Shown here: piece by piece, positions 8,348 through 15,624 of the stretch
How positions within the stretch are numbered: position 1 is the stretch's first letter
Layout of the letters: every line of letters starts with the position of its first letter
Origin: Candidatus Aalborgicola defluviihabitans
GTDB taxonomy: Bacteria; Pseudomonadota; Gammaproteobacteria; Burkholderiales; Burkholderiaceae_C
Length of the DNA stretch: 64,000 bases
Reading direction: 5' to 3'
NCBI GenBank assembly: GCA_016705575.1
Contig: JADIXX010000008.1
Location: forward strand, 124,001-188,000
Notes under the pieces: model-generated
Databases searched by the model: none
What the model was told of the DNA's origin: nothing
What the model saw: only the letters and a program-made list of their open reading frames with translations
Made by a program: the position numbers and the translations under genes

Positions 8348-9277
8348 ATGCAACGCAGATCAATTCTTTTGGCGGTCGGCGCCGCAACGGTTGGCAGCAG
8401 CTTATTGGCCGCATGCGGGGGCGGCAACGACCCTGACATTGTCCAAATTGCCCAATCCAATCCGGACTTGAGCATCCTTGTTGAGGCAGTGGCAGCAGCT
8501 GGCCTTGTTGATACGCTCAAAAGCCCAGGCCCCTTCACCGTTTTTGCACCCACCAATGCTGCGTTCGTTTCCCTTCTCGGTGAGTTGGGGGTAACCAAAG
8601 ACGCACTGCTGGCGAATAAACCATTGCTCACCGCAGTGCTGACCTACCACGTTCTGTCCGGTCGAGTAGACAAAGCCGCCATTCCGGCTGGGAAGGCCAT
8701 ATCAACCGTGGGCGGTTCGATTTTCAAAATCGACACCTCCTCTGGCGCACTGGCAATTACCGATGGTCGCAACCGCGTATCGAAAATAATCCAGACTGAC
8801 ATCAACGCCTCTAACGGCGTGATTCATGTCATTGACAAGGTCATCTTGCCTGCGAACAAAAACATTGTGGAAACAGCCGCTGGCATATCCGACTTCAGTA
8901 TTTTGGTTGAAGCCGTGATTGCCGCCAATTTGCAAGGAACGCTGTCAGGAGTGGGGCCGTTTACGGTTTTTGCACCAACCAATGCCGCGTTCGCCGCCTT
9001 GCTCGCAGAGTTGGGAATCAGCAAACAGGCGTTGCTGGCGGACGTACCGTTGTTGACCAACGTGTTGACCTATCACGTGGTAGCTGGGCGTGTTCTCAAG
9101 GCAGACGTTCCCGTGGGCACGCCCATTGCCACGGTGCAGGGCGGAAAATTCACGGTGGACAGCACGCTGACTATTACCGATGCACGCAGCCGCAAAGCCA
9201 AGATCGTCGCGACCGATGTGCTGACGAGTAACGGCGTCATTCACGTCATCGACAAAGTGATACTTCCTACAGCCTGA
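8348..9277 (+). CDS. Fasciclin (FAS1) tandem-domain lipoprotein
   Basis: The 309-residue protein has a signal peptide ending in the lipobox LLAAC (Cys23) followed by GGGN. Two FAS1 domains follow (about 30-168 and 169-309); they are clearly related, both having GPFTVFAPTNAAF, LTYHV(L/V), and a closing NGVIHVIDKVILP. FAS1 domains usually mediate adhesion or surface contacts. AGGAG lies 5 nt before the ATG at 8348. The gene is on the opposite strand to the his operon, sits between hisF and hisI, and its last 11 bases overlap the end of hisF. The function is inferred from the domain only. Confidence 0.92.
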   Translation: MQRRSILLAVGAATVGSSLLAACGGGNDPDIVQIAQSNPDLSILVEAVAAAGLVDTLKSPGPFTVFAPTNAAFVSLLGELGVTKDALLANKPLLTAVLTYHVLSGRVDKAAIPAGKAISTVGGSIFKIDTSSGALAITDGRNRVSKIIQTDINASNGVIHVIDKVILPANKNIVETAAGISDFSILVEAVIAANLQGTLSGVGPFTVFAPTNAAFAALLAELGISKQALLADVPLLTNVLTYHVVAGRVLKADVPVGTPIATVQGGKFTVDSTLTITDARSRKAKIVATDVLTSNGVIHVIDKVILPTA

Positions 9278-10046
9278 CAGGGATACCGCGACGGGCCATG
9301 CATTCCTTGGCCTGGCCCACGGTGAATTCGCCGTAGTGAAAGATGCTGGCGGCCAGCACGGCGTCGGCACCGCCCTTGGTGATGCCGTCGGCCAGGTCAT
9401 CCAGCGTACCCACACCGCCCGAGGCAATCACTGGAACGCCAACAGCATCGCTCACCGCACGGGTCAGCGCCAGGTCGAAGCCGGATTTGGTGCCATCACG
9501 GTCCATGCTGGTGAGCAAAATCTCGCCGGCGCCACGGCGGCCCATTTCGGTTGCCCAGGCCACAGCGTCCAGGCCGGTGTTTTTGCGACCACCGTGGCTG
9601 TACACGTCCCAACCCTCACCACGCGCCAGGGCGTCTTCGCCATAGCGACGCTTGGCGTCAATGGCCACCACGATGCACTGCGAGCCGTATTTGGCCGACG
9701 CGTCTTCAATCACCTGCGGCTTGGAGATTGCGGCAGAATTAAAGCTCACCTTGTCGGCACCGGCATTGAGCAGGCGGCGCACGTCGGCCACTTCGCGCAC
9801 ACCACCGCCCACGGTCAACGGAATAAACACCTGTGAAGCCACGGCTTCAATGATGTGCAAAATCAAATCGCGCCCATCGCTGGTAGCGGTGATGTCCAAA
9901 AACGTAAGTTCGTCCGCGCCCTGCGCGTTGTAGCGCGCCGCAATTTCCACCGGGTCACCGGCATCGCGCAGTTCAACGAAGTTGACGCCTTTGACGACCC
10001 GGCCACCCGTTACATCCAGGCACGGGATGATTCGCTTGGCTAGCAT
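9267..10046 (-). CDS. hisF: Imidazole glycerol phosphate synthase, cyclase subunit
   Basis: HisF is the TIM-barrel cyclase that uses ammonia from HisH to make imidazole-glycerol phosphate and AICAR. The 259 residues start MLAKRIIPCLD, with catalytic Asp11, followed by TGGRVVKGVNF. They include LTVGGGV and IASGGVGTLDD phosphate-binding loops and AIDAKRRYG with the second catalytic Asp. Its ATG overlaps the stop of hisA by one base. Its 3' end overlaps the convergent fasciclin gene by 11 bases. Confidence 0.97.
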   Translation of the reverse strand: MLAKRIIPCLDVTGGRVVKGVNFVELRDAGDPVEIAARYNAQGADELTFLDITATSDGRDLILHIIEAVASQVFIPLTVGGGVREVADVRRLLNAGADKVSFNSAAISKPQVIEDASAKYGSQCIVVAIDAKRRYGEDALARGEGWDVYSHGGRKNTGLDAVAWATEMGRRGAGEILLTSMDRDGTKSGFDLALTRAVSDAVGVPVIASGGVGTLDDLADGITKGGADAVLAASIFHYGEFTVGQAKECMARRGIPVRL

Positions 10047-10786
10047 TAGCCGTTCAATTCATCAGCGCGCTCTTGCGCTTTTTCAAAGTCCAGATCGCCA
10101 CTGTAGATCGCACGCCCGCAGATCACGCCTTCGATACCCTCGTCTTCCACTTCGCACAGGGCTTCGATATCAGCCATATTGCTCAAGCCACCGGAGGCAA
10201 TCACCGGAATGGACAAGGCTTGCGCCAGCTTGACGGTGGCCTCTACATTGATGCCGGTCAACATACCGTCGCGGCCAATGTCGGTGTAGATGATGGATTC
10301 AACGCCGTAGTCTTCAAACTTTTTACCCAGGTCGATCACATCATGACGTGTGAGCTTGCTCCAGCCATCGGTGGCGACCTTGCCGTCGCGCGCGTCCAGA
10401 CCCACGATGATGTGGCCACCGAACGCGGTGCAGGCGTCTTGAAGGAAACCGGGGTTTTTAACCGCAGCCGTGCCAATGATGACATAGCGCAGGCCGGCGT
10501 CCAGGTAGCGTTCAATCGTGTCCAGGTCGCGGATGCCGCCGCCCAGCTGCACATCCACCTCGCTGCCCACTTCTTTGAGGATCTTGCGGATGGCAGCCTC
10601 ATTCTTGGGCTGGCCTGCAAAGGCACCGTTCAGGTCCACCAGGTGCAGACGCCGCGCGCCCTTGGTCACCCATTGGCGGGCCATGACGCCGGGGTCTTCG
10701 CCAAAAGTGGTGGATTGATCCATATCACCTTGTTTAAGGCGCACGCAGTGACCGTCCTTGAGGTCGATGGCAGGAATGAGGAGCAT
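10046..10786 (-). CDS. hisA: ProFAR isomerase (phosphoribosylformimino-AICAR-P isomerase)
   Basis: HisA isomerises ProFAR to PRFAR in histidine synthesis. The 246-residue half-barrel duplicate begins LLIPAIDLKDGHCVRLKQGD with catalytic Asp8. It has QLGGGIRDLD and the second Asp in IYTDIGRDGML, plus the C-terminal phosphate loop IASGGLSN. It lies 27 nt after hisH and overlaps hisF by one base. Confidence 0.97.
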   Translation of the reverse strand: MLLIPAIDLKDGHCVRLKQGDMDQSTTFGEDPGVMARQWVTKGARRLHLVDLNGAFAGQPKNEAAIRKILKEVGSEVDVQLGGGIRDLDTIERYLDAGLRYVIIGTAAVKNPGFLQDACTAFGGHIIVGLDARDGKVATDGWSKLTRHDVIDLGKKFEDYGVESIIYTDIGRDGMLTGINVEATVKLAQALSIPVIASGGLSNMADIEALCEVEDEGIEGVICGRAIYSGDLDFEKAQERADELNG

Positions 10787-10813
10787 GGTGTCAGCGAAAG
10801 CCGAAGGGGGGTT

Positions 10814-11476
10814 TCAGGGTTTCCAGTGAAGGAAGTTGCGGTAGAGAGCGAGGCCGTGGTCGGCACTTTTTTCAGGGTGGAACTGGGTAGCAAAAATATT
10901 ATCGCGCGCTATGGCCGCCGAAAAGCGCTGACCGTAGTCGGTTTCGCCCACGCTGTGGCGCGCATCAGACGGTCGGGCAAAGTAACTGTGCACAAAATAG
11001 AAATAGCTGCCATCCGGCACGTCGCCCCAAACCGGATGCGGCCGGGGATGGCCCAGGTTGCTGTGCCAGACCTGGTTCCAGCCCATTTGAGGCACCTTGT
11101 AGCGACTGCCATCGGGCTGAATTTGGCCAGCCAGTTCAAACTTGACCACTTCTCCAGGGATCAGTCCCAGGCAGGGGGTGTCCAACTCCTCGGAATGGTC
11201 CAGCAGCATTTGCATCCCCACGCACACGCCCATCAGGGGTTTGTGCTGGGCGGCGTGCATGACGGCGCCGTACATGCCGCTGTCATGCAACTCGCGCATG
11301 CAGTCGCGCATGCCGCCCTGCCCGGGCAGCACCACGCGCTCGGCTGCCATAACCTCGGCAGGGGTGCGGGCCCAGACTACGTCCACACCGGCATCGGCCG
11401 CCACATGCATGACGGCCTGGGTGACCGAGCGCAGATTGCCCATGCCGTAGTCCACCACCGCAACGGTCTTCTTCAT
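10814..11476 (-). CDS. hisH: Imidazole glycerol phosphate synthase, glutamine amidotransferase subunit
   Basis: HisH is a class I glutaminase that feeds ammonia to HisF. The 220 residues from the ATG at 11476 (MKKTVAVVDYGMGNLRS) include the nucleophile Cys85 in GVCVGMQ, the oxyanion region PGQGGMRDCM, and the His/Glu pair in FHPEKS. An upstream extension of the open frame overlaps hisB and is not needed. It starts one base after the hisB stop codon. Confidence 0.97.
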   Translation of the reverse strand: MKKTVAVVDYGMGNLRSVTQAVMHVAADAGVDVVWARTPAEVMAAERVVLPGQGGMRDCMRELHDSGMYGAVMHAAQHKPLMGVCVGMQMLLDHSEELDTPCLGLIPGEVVKFELAGQIQPDGSRYKVPQMGWNQVWHSNLGHPRPHPVWGDVPDGSYFYFVHSYFARPSDARHSVGETDYGQRFSAAIARDNIFATQFHPEKSADHGLALYRNFLHWKP

Positions 11477-11477
11477 G

Positions 11478-12110
11478 TCAGAGCGAACCCTTGGTGGATG
11501 GAATGGTGCCCGCCGTGCGCGGGTCACGCTCCAGCGCAAAGCGCAAGGCACGCGCAAAGGCCTTGAACACGGTCTCGGCCTGGTGGTGGGCGTTTTCGCC
11601 CTTGAGGTTGTCGATATGCAGTGTCACAAAAGCATGGTTGACGAAGCCCTGAAAAAACTCGTGGGTCAACTGGCTGTCAAAGGTACCAATCATCCCACTC
11701 TTGAATGGCACATCCATTACCAGCCCTGGACGGCCGGAGAAATCCACCACCACGCGGGACAGCGCCTCGTCCAGCGGCACATAGGCGTGGCCGTAGCGGC
11801 GAATGCCTTTTTTGTCACCAACGGCCTTGTGCACGGCCTGGCCCAAGGTAATACCCACGTCTTCTACCGTGTGGTGACCGTCGATGTGGAGGTCGCCATC
11901 GGCCTCGATATCGAGGTCAATCAGCCCGTGGCGGGCGATCTGGTCGAGCATGTGGTCAAAGAAGCCAATACCGGTGGAAAGGCGCGATTGGCCAGTGCCA
12001 TCCAGATTGACTTTGACACGCACCCGCGTTTCTGCGGTATTGCGTGCTACATCGGCCACGCGATCCGCCAGTGGGTCGGGGGGCAATTCCATCAGAGAGT
12101 GGTTGGTCAT
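11478..12110 (-). CDS. hisB: Imidazoleglycerol-phosphate dehydratase
   Basis: HisB dehydrates imidazole-glycerol phosphate using manganese. The 210-residue protein is the monofunctional form with no phosphatase domain. Both metal-binding motif pairs are present: FFDHMLDQIARHG and DGHHTVED in the first half, and HAYVPLDEAL and HHQAE in the second. It overlaps hisC by four bases and is followed after one base by hisH. Confidence 0.97.
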   Translation of the reverse strand: MTNHSLMELPPDPLADRVADVARNTAETRVRVKVNLDGTGQSRLSTGIGFFDHMLDQIARHGLIDLDIEADGDLHIDGHHTVEDVGITLGQAVHKAVGDKKGIRRYGHAYVPLDEALSRVVVDFSGRPGLVMDVPFKSGMIGTFDSQLTHEFFQGFVNHAFVTLHIDNLKGENAHHQAETVFKAFARALRFALERDPRTAGTIPSTKGSL

Positions 12111-13237
12111 AGTGATTCAGCAAGGGCAGACAGGAGGCGGGTGTTTTCTTGGGCGGTGCCGACGGTCACGCGCAGGCAATGGGTTAGCAATGGGTGCATT
12201 TTAGAAACGTTCTTGACCAAAACCCCGCGCGCCTTCAAACCATCGAAGACCCGCTGCGCATCCGGCACGCGAATCAGGACCATATTGGCATCGCTGTTCC
12301 AGGCGTGCACACCGGGCAATTGGCGCAATGCTTCTAAAAGTGTAGCGCGTTGTGTACGTATATCGAGGGCTTGCGCGGCAAACACCTCTTGATGTTCCAG
12401 CGCAAACAGGGCGCATTCGTAGTTCAGCACGCTGATGTTGTAGGGCGGGCGCACCTTGTCCACCTCGGCGATCAGCGCCTTGGTGCCCATCATGTAGCCC
12501 AAACGCACACCGGCCAGGCCAAATTTGCTCAGGGTGCGCATCAGCAGCACATGGGCGTTCGCCGCCGGGTTGGCTCGGATGACATCCAGGTAGGTGCGAC
12601 TGGAAAACGGCTGGTACGCCTCGTCGATCACCACAATGCTGCCCACTTGGGCGCCCGCCGCCACGACGCGGGCCATGTCCGCCGCATCCCACAGGTTGGC
12701 AGTGGGGTTGTTGGGGTACGCCAGGTAGATGATGGCGGGCTGGTGCTGGGCAATGGCGGCCAGCATGGCGGGGGCGTCCAGCTCAAAATCAGCGGTGAGC
12801 GGCACGCCCACAAAATCCAGGCCCTGCAACTGCGCGCTCATGGCGTACATCACAAAGCCGGGCAGGGGCGCCAGAATCACCGGCTTTTTGCCGCCGGCTG
12901 GCACCGGCACATCGCAAGCCATGGCCAAGAGGCTGATGAGTTCGTCCGAGCCATTGCCCATCATGATGTCAAAGCCTTCGGGCATGCCGGCGTAGTCCGC
13001 CAAGGCTTTGCGCAGGTCATTGACGCGGCCGTCGGGGTAGCGGTTCAGCGCCAGTGCGCCCAGGCGCTGGCCCAACTCGGCCTGTAATTTTGCGGGCAGG
13101 CGGTGCGGGTTCTCCATGGCGTCGAGCTTGACCATGCCTTTGGAATCCTGAATGGCATAGGCGTGCATGGACACAATGTCTTGGCGGATGCGGCGACCAA
13201 TCAATGCGTTAACAGCTGCGGAAGTATCAGGGGTCAT
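12107..13237 (-). CDS. hisC: Histidinol-phosphate aminotransferase
   Basis: HisC is the PLP-dependent aminotransferase that makes histidinol phosphate. The 376 residues show the fold-type I pattern: NGSDELI, YPNNPTAN, DEAYQPFSS and the PLP lysine in TLSKFGLAGVRLGY. I chose ATG 13237 (MTPDTSAAVN); a TTG at 13261 would overlap the VapC-like gene and is less likely. Upstream, where hisD would normally lie, are a toxin-antitoxin-like pair and other accessory genes, so hisC must be transcribed from a promoter in the island or by readthrough from the vapBC pair, 20 nt upstream. Confidence 0.96.
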   Translation of the reverse strand: MTPDTSAAVNALIGRRIRQDIVSMHAYAIQDSKGMVKLDAMENPHRLPAKLQAELGQRLGALALNRYPDGRVNDLRKALADYAGMPEGFDIMMGNGSDELISLLAMACDVPVPAGGKKPVILAPLPGFVMYAMSAQLQGLDFVGVPLTADFELDAPAMLAAIAQHQPAIIYLAYPNNPTANLWDAADMARVVAAGAQVGSIVVIDEAYQPFSSRTYLDVIRANPAANAHVLLMRTLSKFGLAGVRLGYMMGTKALIAEVDKVRPPYNISVLNYECALFALEHQEVFAAQALDIRTQRATLLEALRQLPGVHAWNSDANMVLIRVPDAQRVFDGLKARGVLVKNVSKMHPLLTHCLRVTVGTAQENTRLLSALAESL

Positions 13238-13257
13238 GCGGGGGCTTTCAAAAACAA

Positions 13258-13722
13258 TCAATCCACCAACGCCAATTCAAGCGGCGTGGCTAGCAAAGGG
13301 CTCAACACGGTGACACCATCAATCTGCTGGCCGTGCTGCAAATCCAGCGAGAGCACATGGCTGGCACCACTTTGCGCGGCGGCCGCCACGATGAGCGCAT
13401 CCCAATACGGCAGGCCAAACCGTGCCTCCACGCCCCAGGCGGTTTCGACCGTCTGGTGGTCAATCTGCCAGGGCTGCCAGAGCTGGTAGCGGCGCAGCTT
13501 GGCACGCGCATCGCCCTGCGGCATGCCGAAATGATGGGTGGCGTTCACGTAATAGGCGCCCAGCACCTGCGTGCTCACCCGCCCTGCCCGACGCTGCCAC
13601 AGCGCCTGTAGCCATTCGCGGATGCGGGTTTGTTTGCTGGCATCGAACGCATCGTCTGCGGCCAACAGAACGTTGGTGTCGACAAAAACGATGGCGCCGG
13701 CGTCGGGCAAGGCGCTAGCCAT
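13258..13722 (-). CDS. PIN-domain VapC-like toxin, probably missing catalytic acids
   Basis: PIN-domain toxins cut RNA with a cluster of acidic residues that hold Mg2+. The 154-residue protein has the first acid in FVDTNVLL (Asp15) and the third in YWDALI (Asp108). In the subfamily I recognise (STQVLNEFYVN...SEDLQHGQ) the second acid is the Glu of NEFY; here the segment reads STQVLGAYYVN, with Ala56. The SEDLQ motif reads SLDLQ, so Glu126 is Leu while Asp127 remains. Activity is therefore doubtful. It overlaps the upstream antitoxin gene by eight bases and is followed 20 nt later by hisC. Confidence 0.82.
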   Translation of the reverse strand: MASALPDAGAIVFVDTNVLLAADDAFDASKQTRIREWLQALWQRRAGRVSTQVLGAYYVNATHHFGMPQGDARAKLRRYQLWQPWQIDHQTVETAWGVEARFGLPYWDALIVAAAAQSGASHVLSLDLQHGQQIDGVTVLSPLLATPLELALVD

Positions 13723-13939
13723 TGTGTGCGTCCCTTGCCGGATAGACCTTGCCCGCCGAGTTGAAGCTGGAGGTATCCGCCACCCAATCGCGCTGGGCGC
13801 GGGCGTAGGCGTCGTCGTGCTGCATCTTGTCCGTCAGCATCTCACCGACCAGCCGCGACACGCTGGTGTTGCGCTTGGCCGCCTCGATGCGTATCCACTC
13901 CAGGGTGGCGTCTTCAACGGTAATGGTGACGTTTTTCAT
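13715..13939 (-). CDS. Ribbon-helix-helix VapB-like antitoxin
   Basis: The 74-residue protein starts with a short beta strand and two helices of ribbon-helix-helix type (NVTITVEDATLEWIRIEAAK, then NTSVSRLVGEML). A flexible C-terminal tail follows, which in this family wraps around the toxin. It overlaps the PIN-domain gene by eight bases, the standard antitoxin-first order. It probably represses its own promoter through the inverted repeat at 13955-13977. It is part of the accessory block between hisD and hisC. Confidence 0.82.
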   Translation of the reverse strand: MKNVTITVEDATLEWIRIEAAKRNTSVSRLVGEMLTDKMQHDDAYARAQRDWVADTSSFNSAGKVYPARDAHNG

Positions 13940-13954
13940 CCTGAGTCATAGTTT

Positions 13955-13977
13955 ACACGAACTTCGTGCGACACGAA
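13955..13977. promoter_or_regulatory. Operator-like repeats upstream of the vapBC-like pair
   Basis: CACGAACTTCGTG (13956-13968) is a perfect palindrome around one central base. A third half-site, ACACGAA (13971-13977), follows on the same face. It ends 16 nt before the antitoxin start, which fits autorepression by an RHH protein. This is inferred from position and symmetry. Confidence 0.5.
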
Positions 13978-14077
13978 AACAGTGTGAATCACAATAAACC
14001 TGGTTGTGTGACCGTGGCTTCCTTTGCCTTGTGGGCACAGCTATAGTGCGTCGAAAGCAACGGGGAAGAAAAATGAT

Positions 14078-14137
14078 GCCCAATGGAAAGTCACTGCACG
14101 CTCACTTCGCGTGCGCCGCACGTTTCCAACGTTAAGT
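14078..14137 (+). other. attC-like recombination site (integron cassette remnant, tentative)
   Basis: This 60-bp segment resembles a 59-base element. It begins GCCCAAT (near RYYYAAC), ends with a perfect GTTRRRY core, GTTAAGT (14131-14137), and folds as a hairpin. TGGAAA (14084-14089) pairs with TTTCCA near the 3' end, and GCACGC pairs with GCGTGC around the loop TCACTTC. A plus-strand gene starts 8 nt later, as in a cassette. The 5' core has one mismatch and no integrase is in the window, so the call stays tentative. Confidence 0.4.
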
Positions 14138-14145
14138 TTTTTACA

Positions 14146-14679
14146 ATGCACTATTCCACCTCTTCCTCTCTCAAATGGGCGTACATCCTTGTTGTGCTGT
14201 CATCAGTTATTCCGATCGGGCTTGCGAAATCAGGCTGGGTCGGCATGGCGACGGGTGGCAGCGTCTTCGGTGGTGTACCGTTTGTGGGGCCGGTCTTATT
14301 TCTGGTTATGGGTTTGTACCGCGTGGTCTCAATCGTCCGGGGGACTGGCACTCTTGATTCGCACAAGATTTCTGGCCTTGCGTTGGTTCTTCGAAAAGCT
14401 GGAATTGTGGGGATCTACTTCGGTGCGGTGGTCGCGGTGCTGAACCTGGTGGCAGGACCGCTCATGAAGATGTTCATGACACACAAAACCGAATCGGGCG
14501 CTGAGTTCTTTATTGTCGGGGTGTACCTGGCGTTGGCTGGCGGGTTGGGCGTTCTGGGGCTGGTCGCTTTTGAGTTCAGCAGATTGTTGGGTTTCGAGGC
14601 TACAGCACGCAATGGCACTCTTAAACCTTCATTCGAACCAACCGCCCCTGCCGATTCGGCGGCCGAAATCAAACGGTAG
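14146..14679 (+). CDS. Uncharacterised integral membrane protein
   Basis: The 177-residue protein has about four hydrophobic segments: SLKWAYILVVLSSVIPIGLA, PFVGPVLFLVMGLYRVVSIV, VGIYFGAVVAVLNLVAG, and the glycine/leucine-rich FFIVGVYLALAGGLGVLGLV, then a polar C-terminal tail. I do not recognise a family. The ATG at 14146 lies 8 nt after an attC-like core; an open frame extends upstream to 14083 through that site. It is on the opposite strand to the his operon and is followed by a VOC-family gene. Function unknown. Confidence 0.7.
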   Translation: MHYSTSSSLKWAYILVVLSSVIPIGLAKSGWVGMATGGSVFGGVPFVGPVLFLVMGLYRVVSIVRGTGTLDSHKISGLALVLRKAGIVGIYFGAVVAVLNLVAGPLMKMFMTHKTESGAEFFIVGVYLALAGGLGVLGLVAFEFSRLLGFEATARNGTLKPSFEPTAPADSAAEIKR

Positions 14680-14709
14680 GCCGCACAAACCAACGCCGCA
14701 ATAAACCCC

Positions 14710-15114
14710 ATGGAGTCGTACTTCATCCTCTACGTTTCGGACCAAGCGCGAAGCACGGCGTTCTATGCGGCGGTTCTTGACCTTGCCCCGCGCTTGAACG
14801 TGCCGGGGATGACGGAGTTCCTCTTACCCAGCGGGGGTGTGCTTGGCCTCATGCCAGAGGCCGGCATCAAAAACCTGCTGGGTCCGGCCCTGCCTGATCC
14901 ATCGCTTGCGCGGGGCATCCCACGCGCAGAGGTCTATTTGCTCACGGAAGATGCGCTGTCCTACCATCGCCGGGCATTGGCGGCGGGAGCCAAGGAACTG
15001 AGCGGGTTCAAGGTTCGAGATTGGGGCCACACTGCGGCCTACTCGCTGGACCCTGACTGTCATGTGCTGGCCTTTGCAACCAGTACTGCTCTTGCCGACG
15101 ATCACAGCTTGTAA
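14710..15114 (+). CDS. VOC superfamily (glyoxalase/bleomycin-resistance-like) protein
   Basis: The 134-residue protein has the paired beta-alpha-beta-beta-beta layout of the vicinal oxygen chelate fold. The N terminus ESYFILYVSDQARSTAFYAAVLDLAP is the standard first module, and the second ends in VRDWGHTAAYSLDPDCHVLAFA. The usual metal ligands are not all obvious, so it could be a binding protein rather than an enzyme. Such proteins are frequent in accessory regions. It starts 30 nt after the membrane protein gene, and its substrate cannot be told. Confidence 0.8.
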   Translation: MESYFILYVSDQARSTAFYAAVLDLAPRLNVPGMTEFLLPSGGVLGLMPEAGIKNLLGPALPDPSLARGIPRAEVYLLTEDALSYHRRALAAGAKELSGFKVRDWGHTAAYSLDPDCHVLAFATSTALADDHSL

Positions 15115-15183
15115 AAATCATAATCCGCAGCCGCGGCTGTGTTCGCCATGGATGTGCGGTTACGATAAAACTTTAAGCGAAAT

Positions 15184-15236
15184 CGACCGCTAGCCCTCGT
15201 CGAATATGAACTATACGCTATCAATTACATAGTACT
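15184..15236 (-). repeat. Dispersed repeat family A, copy A2
   Basis: On the minus strand this reads GATAGCGTATAGTTCATATT, then CGACGAGGGCTAGCGG. It is the inverted form of the core seen at 5380. It is intergenic, in the 257-bp gap between the VOC gene and the small membrane protein. The rest of that gap (15115-15371) holds hairpin-forming sequence (CCGCAGCCGCGGCTG near 15130; CCCGTCG and CGACGGG near 15330-15350) and no gene that I can support. Confidence 0.8.
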
Positions 15237-15371
15237 CTGTATCGCACTCAGATGCGCTATGTGCGTTACCGCACGGGTCTCTTTCGCGATGTATGTCTCA
15301 ATGCCACACGTAGCTCTTCCTCAGTCCCGTCGGACGTGGGGACGACGGGCTTTAATGAAGGAGAACTAAAT

Positions 15372-15593
15372 ATGAACTCAATCAGACTATTGGCGATAGC
15401 GCTCTTGCTGGGTGGCACTTTGGGGTTGGTTTACGGTGGCTTTAGCTACACGAAGGACACGACCGCTGTGAAGCTGGGGTCACTAGAGCTAACCGTCAAG
15501 GAACAGAAGCAGGTCAACATTCCCTTGTGGGCAGGCATTGGTGCCATCGTCGCCGGCGGGCTGCTGCTGCTAACGGCATCGAAACGCGGCTGA
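15372..15593 (+). CDS. Small two-helix membrane protein (DUF3185-like)
   Basis: The 73-residue protein has an N-terminal hydrophobic helix (LLAIALLLGGTLGLVYGG), a middle beta-type section (KLGSLELTVKEQKQVNIPL) and a second helix (WAGIGAIVAGGLLLLTA). This matches small envelope proteins often annotated as DUF3185 or hypothetical. AAGGAG precedes the ATG at 15372, which favours it over the in-frame codon at 15252. It is the last plus-strand gene of the block between hisD and hisC. Function unknown. Confidence 0.78.
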   Translation: MNSIRLLAIALLLGGTLGLVYGGFSYTKDTTAVKLGSLELTVKEQKQVNIPLWAGIGAIVAGGLLLLTASKRG

Positions 15594-15624
15594 GCCTCAA
15601 CGTTAAACCCTGCCGCAGCGCACA

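Noticed and set aside
10073..11566. A 497-codon plus-strand open frame opposite hisA and hisH
   Set aside because: Both minus-strand genes are certain by their active-site motifs, and this frame has the shadow-like composition of the antisense strand.
15602..15608. Second attC core (GTTAAAC) after the small membrane protein gene
   Set aside because: The 3' core is present, but no complementary 5' arm or R'' box was found within 70 bp, so it is only mentioned with the first site.
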